NCBI GenBank assembly: GCA_903913345.1
Contig: CAIWLA010000194.1
Span: forward strand, 1-9,292
Source of the DNA: an uncultured Magnetococcales bacterium
Lineage (GTDB): Bacteria > Pseudomonadota > Magnetococcia > Magnetococcales > Magnetaquicoccaceae
Direction of reading: 5' to 3'
DNA length: 9,292 nt
Under the pieces are notes generated by a model. The model was not told where the DNA came from and searched no databases. It was given only the letters and a program-made list of their open reading frames with translations. The position numbers and the translations under genes are program-made. Shown one piece after another: positions 6,255 through 9,292 of this stretch; within the stretch, counting starts at the first letter, position 1; each line of letters opens with the position of its first letter.

Positions 6255-6311
6255 GCCCATCTGACCGGAAAAGAAAAGAGCCTATATGCACAGGTGGATT
6301 TTTTTTTCCAC

Positions 6312-6506
6312 TCAGGCCCGTTCGTCCAGCCAGACCATCTGAATGGCCTCCAGAACCTTTTCGTTGCAATGGTCGATGGTATCATCAAAACCCGGCAACG
6401 CCAACACCCATTGCATCAGATCGGTAAAGCGAACCGACAAGGGATCCACCTCCGGTCGGTCGTCCGCCAGGGCCATGCCTATCTCCTGCACATCGGTCCA
6501 TCTCAT
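6312..6506 (-). CDS. iscX: Fe-S assembly protein IscX
   Basis: A 64-residue acidic protein that follows E. coli IscX (66 aa) along its length: MRWTDVQEIGMALADDRPEVDP, then SVRFTDLMQWVLALPGFDD, then NEKVLEAIQMVWLDE. IscX binds the cysteine desulfurase IscS and iron and modulates the rate of cluster assembly. Its ATG overlaps the TGA of fdx (ATGA, 6506-6503), with GGAG about 8 bases before it inside the fdx end, so translation is coupled. It is the last isc gene here. Confidence 0.96.
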   Translation of the reverse strand: MRWTDVQEIGMALADDRPEVDPLSVRFTDLMQWVLALPGFDDTIDHCNEKVLEAIQMVWLDERA

Positions 6507-6883
6507 CCCTTTTTCTCCGTTATCGTTGGAAAATGGATCGCCCCGCACGCAGGCCGCGTCTGGCCCACCTTCATGTTCACGGAATAGTCCGGGATGGTGA
6601 CCCGCAGGCCATCCAACGCCGCCGTCAAGACAATCTGGCAACCCAACCGACTGGTGGCCGTCAAACCGAAGGCCGTATCCAGCAGATCCTCCTCCTCCTC
6701 CGTTGGAACCTCCAATCGGTCATACCACTCCGAAGCCACCACCACATGACAGGTGGCACAGGCCAACGAACCTTCACAGGCCCCCTCCAACGCAATATCA
6801 TGCCGATGGGCCGTTTCCAGCAGAGTGCTGCCCGTTTCCCCCTCGACGGTCTTGTTCATGGGCAGAAAGGTAATTCTGGGCAT
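6503..6883 (-). CDS. fdx: ISC-type [2Fe-2S] ferredoxin
   Basis: A 126-residue adrenodoxin-type ferredoxin. The cluster ligands are C36, C42 and C45 in ACEGSLACATCH (C-x5-C-x2-C) and C82 in SRLGCQ. The beta-grasp fold is recognisable from MPRITFLPMNKTVEGETG to VTIPDYSVN. It supplies electrons for cluster assembly on IscU. It is about 15 residues longer than E. coli Fdx (111) because of a C-terminal tail (VGQTRPACGAIHFPTITEKKG) that carries a fifth cysteine, C113. ATG at 6883 was chosen because family similarity starts there and GAGGA, formed by the hscA stop region, lies about 10 bases upstream. The gap to hscA is 13 bases. Confidence 0.95.
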   Translation of the reverse strand: MPRITFLPMNKTVEGETGSTLLETAHRHDIALEGACEGSLACATCHVVVASEWYDRLEVPTEEEEDLLDTAFGLTATSRLGCQIVLTAALDGLRVTIPDYSVNMKVGQTRPACGAIHFPTITEKKG

Positions 6884-6896
6884 TTTTGATTGTTCC

Positions 6897-8810
6897 TCAA
6901 GCAAATTCCGCAATATTCCGGCCAGTCATCGCGGCCTGAATGGTGCGATCCATGCGCCGCTGGGCAAAAAAGGCCGTCTCTTTGTCCAGTTGCGCCATCC
7001 CCTGGCGGATAAGCTCCTGATCCCCTCCCTGCACGGCCTCCCACAGTCGCGCCGCCACCACCTCGACCTGCCGGAATTCCTGCTCGGAGAGCAAATCACC
7101 ATCCTGCTTCAACGCCGCAGACACCGCACCCAACACCCGTTCCGCATCCACCCTGGCCTCGTTCAACAGCCGCAGACGCATGTCCTCCGCACCGTGAGAG
7201 AGGGCCTCCCGCAACATCTGCTCAATCTGGCCGTCACTCAACCCATAGGAGGGCTTGACCACCACCGACTGCTCGACCTGGGTCGTCTCCTCCCTGGCGG
7301 ATACCGTCAGCAAGCCATCGGCATCCACCCGGAAAGTGACCCGAATCCGGGCCGCACCCGCCACCATCGGGGGAATGCCCCGCAACTCAAAACGGGCCAG
7401 GGAACGGCATTGATTCACCAACTCCCGCTCACCCTGCACCACATGAATCGCCATGGCCGTCTGGCCATCCTTGAAGGTGGTAAAATCCTGCGCCCTGGCA
7501 GCGGGAATGGGGGTGTTGCGGGGAATGATTTTTTCCACCAACTCCCCCATGGTCTCCAGACCCAGGGAGAGGGGCGTCACATCCAGCAACAGCAGTTCCG
7601 TCTCGCCACTGCCCGCCAGATTGGCCGCCTGATAGGCCGCACCCAACGCCACCACCTGATCTGGGTCCAGATCACACAACGGCTCACGCTGAAACAATTG
7701 GGCCACAAAACGCCGCACCAATGGCACACGGGTGGAGCCTCCCACCAGGACCACCCCCTGCAAATCCGCCGCCGTCACCTCGGCATCCTTCATGGCCCGG
7801 CGACAGGCCAGACCGGTCCCCTTGACCAGGTCGCCAATCCACGTCTCAAACCACTCGCGGGAAATGGACCGCTGCAACGCCGTACCGTCCGGCAATGGCA
7901 CCGTTACCGTAACCGTTTCTGTTACGGAAAGCCGCTCCTTCGCGTCTCGGGCCACCTGGCGGCACCTCTGCACCAGATGCGGGTCTGGCTCGGAAATACC
8001 CGCTTCCCTCAACAGATAGTCCACCACCCGCTGGTCAAAATCGTCACCCCCCAGACGGGAATTCCCCCCGGTAGCCAACACCTGGAACACCCCCTGGTGA
8101 AGCCTGAGAATGGAAACATCAAAGGTGCCCCCCCCCAGGTCATAGATGGCAAACAATCCTTCCCGTCCATTGCTCGCCTGGAAACCGTCCAAACCATAGG
8201 CCAGGGCGGCCGCTGTTGGCTCATTGACCAGTCGCAACACCTCCAGACCGGCCAGTCGGGCGGCATCCTTGGTGGCCTGCCGCTGGGCATCGTCAAAATA
8301 GGCCGGCACCGTCACCACCGCACCATGCAAGGTGCCACCCAGGGCCTCCTCGGCGCGCCTTTTCAATACCTTGAGAATCTCCGCCGACACCTCCACCGGA
8401 GAGACGCTCCCCTCGCCCAGGGCGATACGGACCATCCCCCCCTCCCCGTCCAGGAGTTGCAATGGGGTCTGACCACCCCCCTCCCCGGCGGACAATTCGG
8501 CCAAACCGCGCCCCATCAACCGTTTGACCGAGCTGACGGTCCGTTGTGGATGGCTCAAAGCCTCCGCCTCCGCTTCCTGACCCACCAGAATCGTGCCATC
8601 CAGGCCATAATGGACCACAGACGGCAAGGCCGGGTGACCCGCACCATCGGTGATACAGACCGGCCTGCCCTCCTCATCGAGGGCCGCAACCAGGGAAAAG
8701 GTGGTGCCCAGGTCGATCCCCACCACCCGCCGGTAGCGATGGGAACGGTCACCGCCCTCATGCGGCCGCAGCGATTGACCGGGTTCGGCAATATCCATCA
8801 AGAGATCCAT
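6897..8810 (-). CDS. hscA: Fe-S assembly Hsp70 chaperone HscA
   Basis: A 637-residue Hsp70-family protein (E. coli HscA is 616). The N-terminus [17 protein letters not shown] matches the HscA-specific start (ISEPG). The ATPase domain shows phosphate loop 1, [13 protein letters not shown] (31-43), [16 protein letters not shown] (169-184), [13 protein letters not shown] (196-208), phosphate loop 2, [12 protein letters not shown] (224-235), and the [10 protein letters not shown] segment near residue 360. The substrate-binding domain and helical lid follow. HscA, stimulated by HscB, drives cluster release from IscU. ATG at 8810 lies one base after the hscB stop and has a strong GGAGGAGG about 8 bases upstream. 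An in-frame extension upstream overlaps hscB and looks unlike HscA, so it is discarded. Confidence 0.97.
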   Translation of the reverse strand: MDLLMDIAEPGQSLRPHEGGDRSHRYRRVVGIDLGTTFSLVAALDEEGRPVCITDGAGHPALPSVVHYGLDGTILVGQEAEAEALSHPQRTVSSVKRLMGRGLAELSAGEGGGQTPLQLLDGEGGMVRIALGEGSVSPVEVSAEILKVLKRRAEEALGGTLHGAVVTVPAYFDDAQRQATKDAARLAGLEVLRLVNEPTAAALAYGLDGFQASNGREGLFAIYDLGGGTFDVSILRLHQGVFQVLATGGNSRLGGDDFDQRVVDYLLREAGISEPDPHLVQRCRQVARDAKERLSVTETVTVTVPLPDGTALQRSISREWFETWIGDLVKGTGLACRRAMKDAEVTAADLQGVVLVGGSTRVPLVRRFVAQLFQREPLCDLDPDQVVALGAAYQAANLAGSGETELLLLDVTPLSLGLETMGELVEKIIPRNTPIPAARAQDFTTFKDGQTAMAIHVVQGERELVNQCRSLARFELRGIPPMVAGAARIRVTFRVDADGLLTVSAREETTQVEQSVVVKPSYGLSDGQIEQMLREALSHGAEDMRLRLLNEARVDAERVLGAVSAALKQDGDLLSEQEFRQVEVVAARLWEAVQGGDQELIRQGMAQLDKETAFFAQRRMDRTIQAAMTGRNIAEFA

Positions 8811-8811
8811 G

Positions 8812-9180
8812 TCAATACCCCTCCTCCGCGTCAATCTTCTCTTCCGCCTGCTCCAACGCCTCCAAAAAACGGCGGTGATAGCGCAGACGATGGTTTGTCT
8901 GGACAATCTTTTGCCCCACCTCCGAGGCAACCGAAAGGGCGCACACCTCAAACAAACGGACCAGTTCCGCCTGTTCGAAGGCGATCCGTTCGTCCGCCTG
9001 GATACGCAACCGTCCCAACCGTTCGACCGCCTGGTCCGCCGTCAGATCGACCGCCTCCAGGGCCTCCCGATCTTCCATCACCTCCAGCAAAAAATCGGGA
9101 TCCCGTACCCCCTGTTGGTCCTGCTCCGATAATGGATAACCAAGCCTCTCCAGCAGATATTCACTGCGGGCCAGACGCTG
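8812..9180 (-). CDS. hscB: Fe-S co-chaperone HscB, C-terminal part only (J domain missing)
   Basis: About 122 codons resemble the C-terminal IscU-binding three-helix domain of Hsc[21 protein letters not shown] aligns with E. coli [20 protein letters not shown], and [18 protein letters not shown] with VRDTAFLMEQLELREELD. It continues to the end at GY. The homology begins at the point equal to E. coli residue ~65. Everything before it, including the J domain with the HPD motif that stimulates HscA, is absent. Upstream codons on this strand (MEVHGVRIHAVV and onward) are not J-domain-like and are antisense to a multicopper-oxidase reading. The left limit of the real gene is therefore the junction at about 9165-9190. 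The stop is one base before hscA. As it stands the gene could not make a working co-chaperone. Confidence 0.88.
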   Translation of the reverse strand, partial: QRLARSEYLLERLGYPLSEQDQQGVRDPDFLLEVMEDREALEAVDLTADQAVERLGRLRIQADERIAFEQAELVRLFEVCALSVASEVGQKIVQTNHRLRYHRRFLEALEQAEEKIDAEEGY

Positions 9181-9292
9181 CCGCTGAACTACATCGACGG
9201 TGCAACTGAGCAGCTGGAGCCGAACACGGTGCAGATGTGGAAGATCACGCACAACGGCGTGGATGCGCACCCCGTGCACTTCCATCTCGTCA
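9175..9292 (+). CDS. Multicopper oxidase fragment (runs off window)
   Basis: The plus strand reads [17 protein letters not shown] and then VQMWKITHNGVDAHPVHFHLV to the window end. The HP-x-H-x-H motif (HPVHFH) is the copper-binding signature near the C-terminal cupredoxin domain of multicopper oxidases, here providing type 1, 2 and 3 copper ligands. The WKITHNGVD-type lead-in is as I recall it in large bacterial family members. The frame has a stop at 9130-9132 just upstream and no plausible start, so this is an internal piece joined to hscB, not a gene beginning here. It is only about 39 codons, but the motif is specific. Confidence 0.72.

Noticed and set aside
6753..9209. 818-codon open frame on the plus strand
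   Set aside because: It lies antisense to hscB, hscA and fdx, which are unmistakable. The translation is rich in Pro, His, Arg and Gln, typical of a frame opposite a G+C-rich gene.

Overview
The window looks like chromosomal DNA of a Pseudomonadota bacterium. The evidence is an isc-type Fe-S gene order (hscB-hscA-fdx-iscX), RF2 with a programmed frameshift, and a CCA-encoded tRNA-Lys. The long kinesin-light-chain-type TPR protein would suit a Magnetococcia-like or gammaproteobacterial lineage, but that finer placement is a guess. Most genes lie on the minus strand. The exceptions are a two-gene plus-strand pair (cyclic-nucleotide-binding protein and YciI) and a fragment at the right edge.

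Layout. 1-49 is the first 16 codons of a probable response regulator (minus). 77-2062 is a 14-repeat TPR protein just upstream of it, probably co-transcribed. 2063-2467 has no gene I can support. 2468-3569 is prfB (RF2), complete only when its +1 frameshift at CTT-TGA-C is included, with an extended -10 promoter. Divergent from it, 3719-4174 is a stand-alone cyclic-nucleotide-binding domain protein and 4197-4493 is a YciI-family protein. Convergent to these, 4525-5274 is an MBL-fold hydrolase. 5420-5942 is a BrnT/BrnA toxin-antitoxin pair whose promoter contains a palindrome and appears to give a leaderless toxin mRNA. 6105-6132 is a clear intrinsic terminator, preceded in transcription order by tRNA-Lys(UUU) at 6149-6224. 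6312-9180 is iscX, fdx, hscA and the 3' part of hscB, tightly packed in one operon transcribed hscB to iscX.

How they work together. The HscB/HscA co-chaperone/chaperone pair, ferredoxin and IscX belong to housekeeping Fe-S cluster assembly; iscS, iscU and iscA would be expected upstream. They are not seen because the sequence breaks inside hscB at about 9165-9190. Beyond that break the DNA encodes, on the opposite strand, a piece of a multicopper oxidase with an HPVHFH copper motif. The HscB J domain is missing. This is most simply a chimeric contig end, though a real rearrangement is possible.

I found no clearly new multi-gene system. The best second-look items are the hscB/multicopper-oxidase junction, an 8-bp hairpin directly before the prfB frameshift stimulator, and the leaderless, palindrome-controlled brnTA promoter.
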